Assembly: GCF_022402485.1 (NCBI RefSeq)
Contig: NZ_JAKRSA010000015.1
Span: 146,340 to 210,339, forward strand
DNA length: 64,000 bases
Direction of reading: 5' to 3'
Source: Phenylobacterium sp.
GTDB taxonomy: Bacteria; Pseudomonadota; Alphaproteobacteria; Caulobacterales; Caulobacteraceae
The first letter of the stretch is position 1. Each line of letters starts with the position of its first letter. A program made the translations under genes and the position numbers. The notes below the pieces were generated by a model that made no database searches, had not been told where the DNA came from, and worked only from the letters and a program-made list of their open reading frames with translations. Of this stretch, positions 35,283-43,657 are shown one piece after another.

Positions 35283-36947
35283 CTAGCGCCAGTCCAGCAC
35301 CCCGGCCTTGCAGAGCCAGACCAGGCCGTAGGTGACCTGCGCCCGCACGTCTGAGGGGTAGGGCGCCACCAGCTCACCGACCCGGCACCAGCCCCCCCCT
35401 TGCAGGTCCATGGCCAGGCCCTGGAGCTCCAGACGACTGGCCCGCCAGCCCTCGGCATAGCCGTCCAGCTTGATGTCGCCGACCAAGGCCTGGTCGGTCG
35501 CCGGGTCTATGCCGGGCCGCAGTCTGACCTCGGTGTCGGCGGTCAGGCTGAGGCTGGCAAAGCTCCTGTGGTCGAGGAAGGGATCGCCGTGCACGGGATT
35601 CAGCCGGAATCCCGGTGCCTGGGGCGGCGCTTGGCGGCGCAGGTCGGCCAGTTGGTCGAACAGATCTCGGTAGCCCTTCACCACCTGTTTCCAGTCAAAG
35701 ATTTCGCGGACCCGGGCCCGGCCGGCCGCCCCCATGCGCTGACGGAGTTCCCGGGAACTGGCCAGGTCCGCAAGCCCCCGGGCTGCAGCCCCTACATCCA
35801 CCGCCGTGTACTGCGCCGCCTGTCCTGCATAGGCCTGATAGGAGTCCAGGCGCAGGAGATGCCGACGCAGCAGTCGGATACTCGGCGGACCCGGAGACGG
35901 GAACATGGTCGGTGCCAGGAACCCGTCCTGGCCGTGACGGATCGTGAATCGGTAGCCGTCCCAGTCGCTGGCCACGACGGGCAAGCCTGCCGCCATGGCT
36001 TCTACTGGCGCCAGACCGAAGGTCTCCTGGATGTTGTCGACCAGGGACAGGAAGACATCGGCCGCCGCCCACATCTCTCCCAGGTTCACCGGGTCGTTGC
36101 CATTGATCCAGTGGATGGTTGAACGTGGCGCATAGGCTTGGCCTACCGCTTCGAAATAGTCCCGGTGCGCCGGGTCGGGAAACCAGCCCGTCAGGGCGAA
36201 ATGCAGCGGCCGACCCGCGAGCTCACCGGCTTCCTCTACGGCGCGGAACATCGCCTGGGGGGTCGCCTTTTCGAAGAAGGACAGGCGACCAACCCATAGG
36301 GCCAGCACATCCTCCTCCTCCAGCCCCAGGCGGGCTCGGACGGCGTGTCGAACATCGGGGCGGTCGGCCTTGGCGGCGATCTCGTCCAACTCGACTCCCA
36401 GCGGCAGGATCGGCAACTGCGGCATGGGCCGTCGGTCACCGCCAAAGCGTGCCCCCAGATAATCGGTCCAGCCCTCGAACATCGTGCGAATGGAGTCGTG
36501 CACCGCGGGCGAGGTGCAGATGATGGCGTCCCAGGGCTGCACAGGGGCGAGGCTGGCCTGAGCGATCTCCTCTCGGGTGGTCGGCGGGGCAATGGTGTGG
36601 ATCAGCCCCACCAGGCTGTAGGCGTTGTCGTGGGTGGACCCCCGCCTTGCCCAGGCCAGTTCCGCCAGGTCGGCCTTGCCGCGGAACAGGGTCCCGGCCT
36701 GGCGCGCCCGCCCGATCTCCAGCAAGGATCCGGTCTCAATCTGTGTGGTGAGGGGCGTGGCGCCCTGCAGGGCCTCGGCCATTGCTGCCACCGGGGTCTC
36801 CACCGAGGTCAGGAGATGCAGCCGTTCAAAACCGCCATAACGGGCCAGGGCGCGATAGAGGGCCAGGTTGGCCACGTCGCGTCCAAAGGGATTGGGGCCC
36901 AGTCCCAATCCGCCGCCCAGATGGTGAATCGCCAGTTCGCCCGACAT
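35283..36947 (-). CDS. Glycosyltransferase, GT4 family
   Basis: A GT-B-fold glycosyltransferase of about 554 residues. The nucleotide-binding half has LWVGRLSFFEKATPQAMFRA, FALTGWFPDPAHRDYF, DVFLSLVDNIQETFGLAPVE (the E-x7-E region) and AMAAGLPVVASDWDGYR. The N-terminal half starts LAIHHLGGGLGLGPNPFGRDV. A C-terminal part of about 110 residues (after LRRQAPPQAPGF) is not typical of the family. Donor and acceptor are unknown. The start is taken at ATG 36947 (GGGGGAC upstream), six codons inside the longest frame. It follows nadC by 35 bases on the same strand and may be the last gene of the nad operon, an odd partner. Confidence 0.82.
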   Translation of the reverse strand: MSGELAIHHLGGGLGLGPNPFGRDVANLALYRALARYGGFERLHLLTSVETPVAAMAEALQGATPLTTQIETGSLLEIGRARQAGTLFRGKADLAELAWARRGSTHDNAYSLVGLIHTIAPPTTREEIAQASLAPVQPWDAIICTSPAVHDSIRTMFEGWTDYLGARFGGDRRPMPQLPILPLGVELDEIAAKADRPDVRHAVRARLGLEEEDVLALWVGRLSFFEKATPQAMFRAVEEAGELAGRPLHFALTGWFPDPAHRDYFEAVGQAYAPRSTIHWINGNDPVNLGEMWAAADVFLSLVDNIQETFGLAPVEAMAAGLPVVASDWDGYRFTIRHGQDGFLAPTMFPSPGPPSIRLLRRHLLRLDSYQAYAGQAAQYTAVDVGAAARGLADLASSRELRQRMGAAGRARVREIFDWKQVVKGYRDLFDQLADLRRQAPPQAPGFRLNPVHGDPFLDHRSFASLSLTADTEVRLRPGIDPATDQALVGDIKLDGYAEGWRASRLELQGLAMDLQGGGWCRVGELVAPYPSDVRAQVTYGLVWLCKAGVLDWR

Positions 36948-36982
36948 GCTCGTCCCCCGCCGCATCGCACGGCGCCGGGATA

Positions 36983-37828
36983 TCAGATGGCGTCGAGGCC
37001 GATGTCCAGGGCTGCTGCGGAATGGGTGAGGGCACCGACGCTGATTACGTCCACCCCGGTTTCGGCGATGGCCCGCACCGTGTCGAGATTGACGCCGCCT
37101 GAGGCCTCGAGAATTGCCCGTCCCTTGGCGGCGGCCACGGCGATGCGCAGGTCGTCCAGGCTAAAATTGTCCAGCATCACCACGTCGGGGCCGTGACGCA
37201 GGGCGTCGTCCAGTTGGGCCAGACCATCGACCTCAACCTCGACGTTCATCAGGTGACCGGCGAAGGCGCGGGCGCGTCGAACGGCCTCAGCCACCCCGCC
37301 GCAGGCGGCAATGTGGTTGTCCTTGATCAGGATGGCGTCATCCAGACCAAACCGATGGTTGACCCCGCCGCCGCAGCGGACGGCGTACTTTTCCAGGTGG
37401 CGCAGGCCCGGTGTCGTCTTGCGTGTGTCGACGATCGTCGCCCCTGTTCCAGCGACGGCATCCACATAGGTCCGGGTCAGGGTAGCGACCCCGCAGAGAC
37501 GGCCCAGCAGATTGAGGCCGGTCCGTTCAGCTGACAGCACGGCCCTGGCATTGCCGGTTGCCCTGGCCAGGACCGCGCCCGCCTCCAGCCTTGCGCCATC
37601 GGCCACCAGGGGCTCGAAGCGGGCCTGGGGGTCGAGGGCGATCAGGGCCAGTCGAGCACAGGCGATCCCAGCAGCCACCCCTGGCTTGCGGGCGCAGAAG
37701 GCCACCGAAAGCTGCGCATTGGCGTCAATGCAGGCCATGGCCGTCACATCGCCGGCCCGGCCCAAGTCTTCGGCCAGGGCGGCCCGAACCACGGGCTCAA
37801 TAAGGAGGTCGGGCAGGGGCTCAGTCAT
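36983..37828 (-). CDS. nadC: Nicotinate-nucleotide pyrophosphorylase (quinolinate phosphoribosyltransferase)
   Basis: A 281-residue NadC, which converts quinolinate and PRPP to nicotinate mononucleotide, CO2 and PPi. Motifs are ALAEDLGRAGDVTA, ERTGLNLLGRLCGVATLT, DTRKTTPGLRHLEKYAVRCGGGVNHR (quinolinate-binding), KDNHIAACGG, and EASGGVNLDTVRAIAETGVDVIS. It overlaps the nadB stop by four bases (ATGA), so it is translationally coupled as the third gene of nadABC. Confidence 0.98.
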   Translation of the reverse strand: MTEPLPDLLIEPVVRAALAEDLGRAGDVTAMACIDANAQLSVAFCARKPGVAAGIACARLALIALDPQARFEPLVADGARLEAGAVLARATGNARAVLSAERTGLNLLGRLCGVATLTRTYVDAVAGTGATIVDTRKTTPGLRHLEKYAVRCGGGVNHRFGLDDAILIKDNHIAACGGVAEAVRRARAFAGHLMNVEVEVDGLAQLDDALRHGPDVVMLDNFSLDDLRIAVAAAKGRAILEASGGVNLDTVRAIAETGVDVISVGALTHSAAALDIGLDAI

Positions 37829-39351
37829 TCGGCGGCGATGCAGACGGACCCACCCGAGGGGCCGCTCAGGGTCAGGAAGGTCCGCCGGGGTTCAGCCGGG
37901 GCCTCGGGGGCGTCAAGGCGATAGTGCGCGCCGAGGCTTTCCTTGCGGTTCAGGGCGCTGCAGGCCGTCAGGCGGGCGGCCGTCAGGTCGGCGCAGGTCC
38001 CATAGGCCCCTTCCAGTTCATCGATGTGGCTGATCAGGCGGTTGAGCCCCTGGGCGTCGCGCACCACGCCGGCCTCGGCGCTCATGGCCATGCGAAGGCC
38101 CGAGAGCGGGGCGTCAGGAAGCACCGGCGCAGGGGCGATGCTGAGAATGCGGGTGCGGACTTCGGCGGCCTCCCGCGCAGCGGCACCGGCGCGGGTTCCG
38201 AAGACGGCGGCTTCCAGCAGAGAGTTGGAAGCCAGTCGATTGGCCCCATGCACCCCGGTCGACGCACACTCGCCTGCCGCATAGAGCCCAGCCAAGGTGG
38301 TGGCGCCGTCTGCGTCGGTGACAATGCCGCCCATGTGATAGTGGCAGGCAGGCGCCACTGGGATCGGCTGGACCCGGGGATCGACGCCGCCGGAGAGACA
38401 GGCGGCGAACACGGCCGGAAAGGCCTCGGGGAAGTGGTCGCCCACCGCAGCGCGGGCGTCCAAAAAGGCACCCCGCCCGGCCGCCCGTTCAGCGTGAATG
38501 GCCCGGGCGACCACATCCCGGGGCGCCAGTTCGGCGGCGGGGTGATAGTGGGCCATGAAGGCCTCGCCTGAACTGTTGATCAGCAGGGCACCTTCCCCGC
38601 GCAAGGCTTCAGTGGCCAAGGGCGCAGGGTCACGGCCAATGTCTATGGCTGTCGGGTGGAACTGGACGAATTCCGGGTCTGCGATCATCGCCCCGGCCCG
38701 GGCGGCCAGACCCAGGCCCTCGCCGCGTAGTTCCGGCGGGGTGGTGGTCACGGCATAGAGCCCGCCAATACCGCCCGTGGCCAGAATGACCGCCGGCGCG
38801 GTGATCTCATGCAGCTGTCCGCCCTGTTCGACGACCACCCCGCGAACCCGGCCTTCAGCATCCTGAAGAAGACCGCGCAGGCGGCAGCCTGAGCGCACCT
38901 CGATATGTCGCTCAGCCAGGGTGGCGGCGGTGACAGCGGCCATGATGGCGCGGCCGGCCTGGTCGCCCTTTACCCGGGCCACACGCGCGCGGCTGTGGGC
39001 GGCTTCCAGGCTAAGCGAAAAGGCTCCGGCAGCGTCCCGGTCAAAGGGGGCCCCCAGGTGGGCCAGATGGCGGACGGCGGCGGCACCGTCCCGGGCCAGA
39101 AGGGCGGCCCGCTCGGGGTCGACGAGACCAGCGCCGGCCGCAACGGTGTCAGCGGCGTGGAGGGCCGCGTCATCCTCGTCAGACAGGGCCGCAGCCATGC
39201 CGCCCTGCGCCCAGGCCGAGGAACAGCCTCTGTTCAGGGGCGCGCCGGTCAGGACCAGGGTCTTGCGGGGCGCGGCGGCCAGGGCCGCCGACAGCCCTGC
39301 CAAACCCGCGCCGACGACGAGAACGCCGTCGTGCTGGGTGCGCAAGGCCAT
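37825..39351 (-). CDS. nadB: L-aspartate oxidase
   Basis: A 508-residue flavoprotein that oxidises aspartate to iminoaspartate, the substrate of NadA. FAD-binding VLVVGAGLAGLSAALAA is at the N terminus. NRGCSSAWAQGGMAAAL and HTAD-region equivalents, ATGGIGGLYAVTT, EFVQFHPTAIDI, and HYHMGGIVTDADGATTLAGLYAAGE with ASTGVHGANRLASNSLLEA follow the succinate dehydrogenase/fumarate reductase flavoprotein pattern. Its ATG overlaps the nadA stop (TGATG) and its stop overlaps nadC. The C-terminal helical domain is slightly short. Confidence 0.97.
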   Translation of the reverse strand: MALRTQHDGVLVVGAGLAGLSAALAAAPRKTLVLTGAPLNRGCSSAWAQGGMAAALSDEDDAALHAADTVAAGAGLVDPERAALLARDGAAAVRHLAHLGAPFDRDAAGAFSLSLEAAHSRARVARVKGDQAGRAIMAAVTAATLAERHIEVRSGCRLRGLLQDAEGRVRGVVVEQGGQLHEITAPAVILATGGIGGLYAVTTTPPELRGEGLGLAARAGAMIADPEFVQFHPTAIDIGRDPAPLATEALRGEGALLINSSGEAFMAHYHPAAELAPRDVVARAIHAERAAGRGAFLDARAAVGDHFPEAFPAVFAACLSGGVDPRVQPIPVAPACHYHMGGIVTDADGATTLAGLYAAGECASTGVHGANRLASNSLLEAAVFGTRAGAAAREAAEVRTRILSIAPAPVLPDAPLSGLRMAMSAEAGVVRDAQGLNRLISHIDELEGAYGTCADLTAARLTACSALNRKESLGAHYRLDAPEAPAEPRRTFLTLSGPSGGSVCIAAE

Positions 39352-40436
39352 CAGATCAGCTCCACATCCACATGGTGGCGGGCCTTGACCAGGTCATAGC
39401 GGGCCGGAATGGCCGGCGGCGGCAGATCGATCATCCGCTGCACCGCCAGTCGGGCGCGGTCGGCGATCACCGGATCGACGGTGACCTCGTACTGTTCCTT
39501 GACCAGGGCCTCATAGATATTCTCCAGGCTGATCCGCTTCATGTGCGGGCACAGGTTACAGGGCCGGAGAAACTCGGTGTCCACCGCGTCTACAGCGACA
39601 TTGTCAGCCATGGAGCATTCAGTGATCAGGATCACCTGCTTGGGCTTTCGGGTCAGGACGTAATCGTTCATCGCGGCGGTGGAGCCGGCGAAGTCCGAGA
39701 CTTCCAGCACCTCGGCCGGGCATTCGGGATGGGCCAGGACCTCGGCGCCCGGGTGAGCAGCCTTCAGCTCCAGGATATCCTTGGCCTCGAAGCGCTCATG
39801 CACTTCGCAGCGCCCCTGCCAGGCGATGATCTTGATGTCGGTCTGGCGCGCCACATTGCGGGCCAGGAACTCGTCCGGAATGAGGATGACCCGGTCGACG
39901 CCCCATTCCCGTGCCACATGCTCCACCACCTGGACGGCGTTGGCGCTGGTGCAGCAGACATCGGTCTCGGCCTTCACGTCGGCGGTGGTGTTCACATAGG
40001 TGACCACCGGAATGCCGGGATAGCGGGCCTTGATCAGGCGAACGTCATCGCCGGTGATCGACGAGGCGAGGCTGCAGCCGGCGCGCAGGTCGGGGATCAG
40101 GACGCGCTTGTCCGGCGACAGAATCTTGGAGGTCTCGGCCATGAAGTGCACGCCGGCCTGGATGATGATGGCCGCATCAGAGCGGGCGGCCTCCTTGGCC
40201 AGGCCCAGGCTGTCGCCCACATAGTCGCCGACCCCGTGAAAGATCTCGGGCGTCATGTAGTTGTGGGCCAGGATGACGGCGTTCTTTTCCCGCTTGATCC
40301 GGTTGATCTCGGAGATCAGCGGAGCCTGAATGCGCCATTCCATCGGGGTGACGTGCTTCTTGACCCGCTCCCAAAGTGCCTGGGTCTCGGCTTCGACCTC
40401 GGGGGTGAAGGCGAGGGGGGCAAATCCGTCGGCCAT
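39351..40436 (-). CDS. nadA: Quinolinate synthase
   Basis: A 361-residue [4Fe-4S] enzyme that condenses iminoaspartate with dihydroxyacetone phosphate to quinolinate. The three cluster cysteines are visible in [21 protein letters not shown] and [12 protein letters not shown]. Other motifs are [18 protein letters not shown] at the N terminus and [22 protein letters not shown]. The ATG at 40436 has AGAGGA seven bases upstream. The 14 extra codons to 40478 would run through the operator and are rejected. First gene of nadABC, with two copies of one inverted repeat upstream. Confidence 0.98.
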   Translation of the reverse strand: MADGFAPLAFTPEVEAETQALWERVKKHVTPMEWRIQAPLISEINRIKREKNAVILAHNYMTPEIFHGVGDYVGDSLGLAKEAARSDAAIIIQAGVHFMAETSKILSPDKRVLIPDLRAGCSLASSITGDDVRLIKARYPGIPVVTYVNTTADVKAETDVCCTSANAVQVVEHVAREWGVDRVILIPDEFLARNVARQTDIKIIAWQGRCEVHERFEAKDILELKAAHPGAEVLAHPECPAEVLEVSDFAGSTAAMNDYVLTRKPKQVILITECSMADNVAVDAVDTEFLRPCNLCPHMKRISLENIYEALVKEQYEVTVDPVIADRARLAVQRMIDLPPPAIPARYDLVKARHHVDVELI

Positions 40437-40448
40437 GGCGTCCTCTTT

Positions 40449-40465
40449 ATGCTCAAAGTGAGCAT
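40449..40465. promoter_or_regulatory. Operator copy 1 upstream of nadA
   Basis: ATGCTC-AAAGT-GAGCAT, a perfect inverted repeat ending 13 bases from the nadA start. It is nearly identical to the second copy 69 bases away. In alphaproteobacteria nad genes are reported to be controlled by NadQ, whose site as I recall is of this ATGCTC/GAGCAT type. The match is from memory, and no nadQ gene is in the window. Confidence 0.7.
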
Positions 40466-40517
40466 TTCTCTGGCCCAAAAAAGTGCGCCTGCGGGCGTAG
40501 GGCTAGGCGCCTCTGAT

Positions 40518-40534
40518 ATGCTCAAACAGAGCAT
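40518..40534. promoter_or_regulatory. Operator copy 2 upstream of nadA
   Basis: ATGCTC-AAACA-GAGCAT, extended by a flanking T/A pair to a 19-bp symmetrical site. Arms are identical to copy 1. It lies about 85 bases upstream of nadA and 125 bases before the divergent SleB gene, so it could affect either promoter. Confidence 0.7.
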
Positions 40535-40658
40535 AAGCTATGGAAAGAGATATAGACCCTTGCCGGCGGGATGCAAGCACCCGCTTTTTCGCCATCGTCT
40601 TGTCGCCTATAGCAGGGCTGCGGCGGGCCGTGAGTCTGCGCTACCACTGGACGTCTTT

Positions 40659-41789
40659 TTGATCGCTTCCCTTCGCTCTTTGGCCCTGGTCTTTGCCAGC
40701 CTCACCCTGGCGGGGTGCCTGACCACCTATGACCGGCCGCTGAACGCAGGTCGACCGGAGGGGCTGGCCACCGTTGCGCGCAGTTTTTCCGAGGCGGGGC
40801 TGCGCCGGCTGACGGCCGATATGGACCCGGCGATGCTGGCCCTGGCCCAGCGCCACGACCCAGCGCCCCGCACCGACTATTGGGGCCGGGTGCGGGGATG
40901 GGAGACCTATGACCTCGCCACTTTGCCGACCCTGGGGTTTGGGACCGCCTTTGACCTTGCGGCCCAGGAGATCAACGCCCTCAAGCCCTTTGCCGACCTG
41001 CCGATCAATCCCATGGAGCCCTTTATTCTTCGGGCCTCTCGCCAGGACCAGGCCCAGGCGCTTCGCTGCCTGAGCCAGGCCATCTATTATGAAGCGGCCC
41101 GCGAGCCGCTGGCGGGTCAGCGGGCGGTGGCACAGGTGGTGCTGAACCGGGTCCGCCACCCGGCCTATCCCAACTCCGTCTGTGGCGTGGTGTTCCAGGG
41201 CTCAGCCCGCAACACGGGCTGCCAGTTCAGCTTCACCTGTGATGGCTCCCTGACCTGGGCCCCCGAGCCCTGGCTCTGGCGGCAGGTGGAGGCGGTGGCG
41301 CAGGAGGCTCTTCAGGGCTTTGTGGAAACCGGGGTGGGATCGGCGACCCACTATCATGCCGACTATGTGGCGCCTTACTGGGCCCCGACCCTGGTGAAGA
41401 TGACCAAGGTCGGTGCGCACATCTTCTATCGCTGGACCGGCCCCATGGGTGAGCCGCCGGCTTTCACCAGCCGCTATGGGGGCGGAGAGGCCGCTTTGTC
41501 TGTGGCAATTTTGGGGGGCGTCGACCCGCGCACCCAGGGCCTGTTCAACACAGGGGGGCAGGGGGTTGTCCCTGGCCGCCAGGTGACCTTGGCCCTGGCT
41601 GGCGAGGTGCGTACCTATGAGGTGGCAGAGCCGGGAGCTGGCGAGGCGGCGACAAGGGTCGCTGGCGTTCTGCAACCCAGTCGCCGCCAGCCTACCCCTG
41701 AGGAAGTCCGCCTGATCAATGAGCGCCTGGCACAGGTGGAGGCCGAGTTGAACGGCGCGCCTTTGTCGCCGGTCGGACCTCCCGACTAG
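40659..41789 (+). CDS. Cell wall hydrolase, SleB family (copy 2), predicted lipoprotein
   Basis: A protein of about 376 residues with a lipoprotein signal (SLALVFASLTLAGC, Cys about 19). The SleB domain has LRCLSQAIYYEAAREPLAGQ, VAQVVLNRVRHPAYPNSVCG and CQFSFTCDGSLT, then THYHADYVAPYWAP. It aligns well with the copy at 32353-33534 but is lipid-anchored instead of membrane-spanning. Both share the N-terminal segment MDPxxLxxAxRHDP before the domain. No ATG or GTG lies near the signal sequence. TTG at 40659 is the most sensible start. It is divergent from nadA. Confidence 0.83.
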   Translation: MIASLRSLALVFASLTLAGCLTTYDRPLNAGRPEGLATVARSFSEAGLRRLTADMDPAMLALAQRHDPAPRTDYWGRVRGWETYDLATLPTLGFGTAFDLAAQEINALKPFADLPINPMEPFILRASRQDQAQALRCLSQAIYYEAAREPLAGQRAVAQVVLNRVRHPAYPNSVCGVVFQGSARNTGCQFSFTCDGSLTWAPEPWLWRQVEAVAQEALQGFVETGVGSATHYHADYVAPYWAPTLVKMTKVGAHIFYRWTGPMGEPPAFTSRYGGGEAALSVAILGGVDPRTQGLFNTGGQGVVPGRQVTLALAGEVRTYEVAEPGAGEAATRVAGVLQPSRRQPTPEEVRLINERLAQVEAELNGAPLSPVGPPD

Positions 41790-42274
41790 AGACCGTTGAA
41801 CCCATCGGGATAGGCCAGGGTCAAAGGCGCATCGAAGGCACCGTCTTCCAAGGGCAGGGCCATGAAGGCCGGTGAGCCTGCATAGGGGGAATTGACCTTT
41901 GCCGCCGCCGCCGCTGAGAAGCCGAAGCGGGGGTAGTAGTCGAGATGCCCGAGCACCAGGACCCCGTGCGCGCCGCATTCCTTGCAGAACTCCAGGCTGG
42001 TCCGCACGAGGTCCGAACCGATGCCCTGTTTCTGTTGGTCCGGCGACACCGCCATGGGGGCCAAGGCCAGATAGAGGTTCACGCTGTCGGCCCAGAGCCG
42101 GCTGTACAGAATGTGGCCGATGATCTGACCTTCGCCTTCCGCCACCATCTCGAACACGCTGTCCCCGTCCGCGCGTAGCCGCGCCACCAGGTCAGCCTCA
42201 GCTGCGCCCGGGAAGGCGGCCAGATTCAGGGCATGGATGGCTGGGTGATCGGCAGGCCGGGCATGTCTGATCAT
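41786..42274 (-). CDS. GNAT family N-acetyltransferase (YhbS-like)
   Basis: A 162-residue GNAT acetyltransferase with IRHARPADHPAIHALNLAAF, LAPMAVSPDQQKQGIGSDLV (the acetyl-CoA-binding Q-x-x-G-x-G loop, about 72-91), GVLVLGHLDYYPRFGFS and a C-terminal ALPLEDGAFDAPLTL. This resembles the YhbS group, whose acceptor is unknown. The stop overlaps the stop of the convergent SleB gene by four bases. Confidence 0.88.
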   Translation of the reverse strand: MIRHARPADHPAIHALNLAAFPGAAEADLVARLRADGDSVFEMVAEGEGQIIGHILYSRLWADSVNLYLALAPMAVSPDQQKQGIGSDLVRTSLEFCKECGAHGVLVLGHLDYYPRFGFSAAAAAKVNSPYAGSPAFMALPLEDGAFDAPLTLAYPDGFNGL

Positions 42275-42333
42275 CGTATCGTATCCCCACTTTCAGCCGT
42301 CATGGCTGAGCGGCACCCCGCTGGCCTAGGGCC

Positions 42334-43632
42334 TTAATAGCCCATCACCCATTCCACGTCGGCCCCTAGGGCGTTCAGGTTCTCGACGAAGTTGGGGTGG
42401 GCGCGCTTGATGGGGGCGGCGTTGTAGATGGTCGACTTGCCCTCGATGCTGGCGGCCAGCATGAACAGCGCAATGGCCACCCGGATGATGTAGGGACTTT
42501 CCACCTCGGCCGGGAAGAGCGGCTTACCCCCATAGGTGATCACCCGGTGGGGATCGCAGAGCACGGCATGGCCACCGAACTTCGCCAGTTCCGAGGTCCA
42601 GCCCAGCGCGCCCTCATAGACCTTGTTCCAGAACATCACCGAGCCTTCGGCGCGCACGCCCAGCGCGATGAAGATCGGCAGCAGGTCGGCCGGCACATAG
42701 GGCCAAGGCGCGGCCTCGACCTTTTGCAGGATATGACTCGTATAGGGCTGACGCACTCTCAAGGGCCCATCCAGCCTGGCCCTGGACCAGCCGTCCTTGT
42801 GAGTCACCTCGACCCCGAACTTGGCGAAGGTGCGATCAATCAGCGGGAAGGATTCCGAGGCGCCATTTCGCACCGCCACATCGCCGCCGGTGATGGCGCC
42901 CATGGCGAGGAAGGTGGCCACCTCGTGGAAGTCATCCTGGAATGTGAAGGTCGCCGAGCCCAGCCGATCGACCCCTTGGATCGTCAGGGTCGAGGCGCCG
43001 ACGCCTTCGATCTGAGCGCCCATCTGGATCAGGAAGCGGCAGAACTCCTGGACGTGGGGCTCACAGGCGGCGTTGACCAGTTGGGAGCTGCCCTTGGCTG
43101 TCGCCGCGCAGATGGCGAAGTTCTCGGTGGTGGTCACCGAGGCATAGTCGAGCCAGTGCCGGGCACCGCAGAATCCCTGCGGGGTCGCGATCACGATGGC
43201 CCCGTCCCGGGTTTCGACGGTCGCCCCAAAGGCCTCGAACACTTCCAGGTGCGGATCGATCTCGCGGGCACCCAGGGTGCAGCCCTTGGCCTCATCCTCC
43301 AGGCTCGCCCGGCCAAACCGGTGCAGCAGGGCTGGGATCAGCATCACCGATGACCGCATGCCGAGCGGCAGGTGCGCGCCTTCCGCCCGCAGGTTCTCCC
43401 CGTGGTGCAGCCGTAGGGTGCCGGTGACGTAATCCATCTCCACCTGGCTGCCGAGCGCCTGGAAGAATTCCAGAATCTTGCGCACATCGGTGATGTCGGG
43501 CACCCGGTGCAGCACCAGGGGGGCGTCGCTGAGCAGGGTTGCGCACAGCACCGGCAGGACGGCGTTCTTGTTGGCGGAGGGCGTAATCTCGCCCCGCAGG
43601 GGGCGGCCCCCGCGTACGATCAGATTGGTCAT
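42334..43632 (-). CDS. UDP-N-acetylglucosamine 1-carboxyvinyltransferase-type enzyme (MurA family)
   Basis: A 432-residue enolpyruvyl transferase of the MurA/EPSP-synthase fold. Key residues align with MurA: Lys22-Asn23 in TPSANKNAVLP, the catalytic Cys at about 118 in AKGCTLGAREIDPH, Arg in LGMRSSVM, and Asp in YVPADLLPIF. MurA transfers enolpyruvate to UDP-GlcNAc, the first committed step of peptidoglycan synthesis. Many surrounding segments differ from classical MurA (usually SGAKN and TDMQAQF), so this may be a divergent paralogue and the murA symbol is withheld. The ATG at 43632 has GAGGG upstream. The frame to 43689 overlaps trxB. It follows trxB by 25 bases on the same strand. Confidence 0.82.
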   Translation of the reverse strand: MTNLIVRGGRPLRGEITPSANKNAVLPVLCATLLSDAPLVLHRVPDITDVRKILEFFQALGSQVEMDYVTGTLRLHHGENLRAEGAHLPLGMRSSVMLIPALLHRFGRASLEDEAKGCTLGAREIDPHLEVFEAFGATVETRDGAIVIATPQGFCGARHWLDYASVTTTENFAICAATAKGSSQLVNAACEPHVQEFCRFLIQMGAQIEGVGASTLTIQGVDRLGSATFTFQDDFHEVATFLAMGAITGGDVAVRNGASESFPLIDRTFAKFGVEVTHKDGWSRARLDGPLRVRQPYTSHILQKVEAAPWPYVPADLLPIFIALGVRAEGSVMFWNKVYEGALGWTSELAKFGGHAVLCDPHRVITYGGKPLFPAEVESPYIIRVAIALFMLAASIEGKSTIYNAAPIKRAHPNFVENLNALGADVEWVMGY

Positions 43633-43657
43633 AGGCCCTCGTTTAGCACTGGCGCGC

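Noticed and set aside
39372..40658. Long N-terminal extension of the second SleB gene across nadA
   Set aside because: The real protein begins at the lipoprotein signal near 40659. The upstream part is antisense to nadA.
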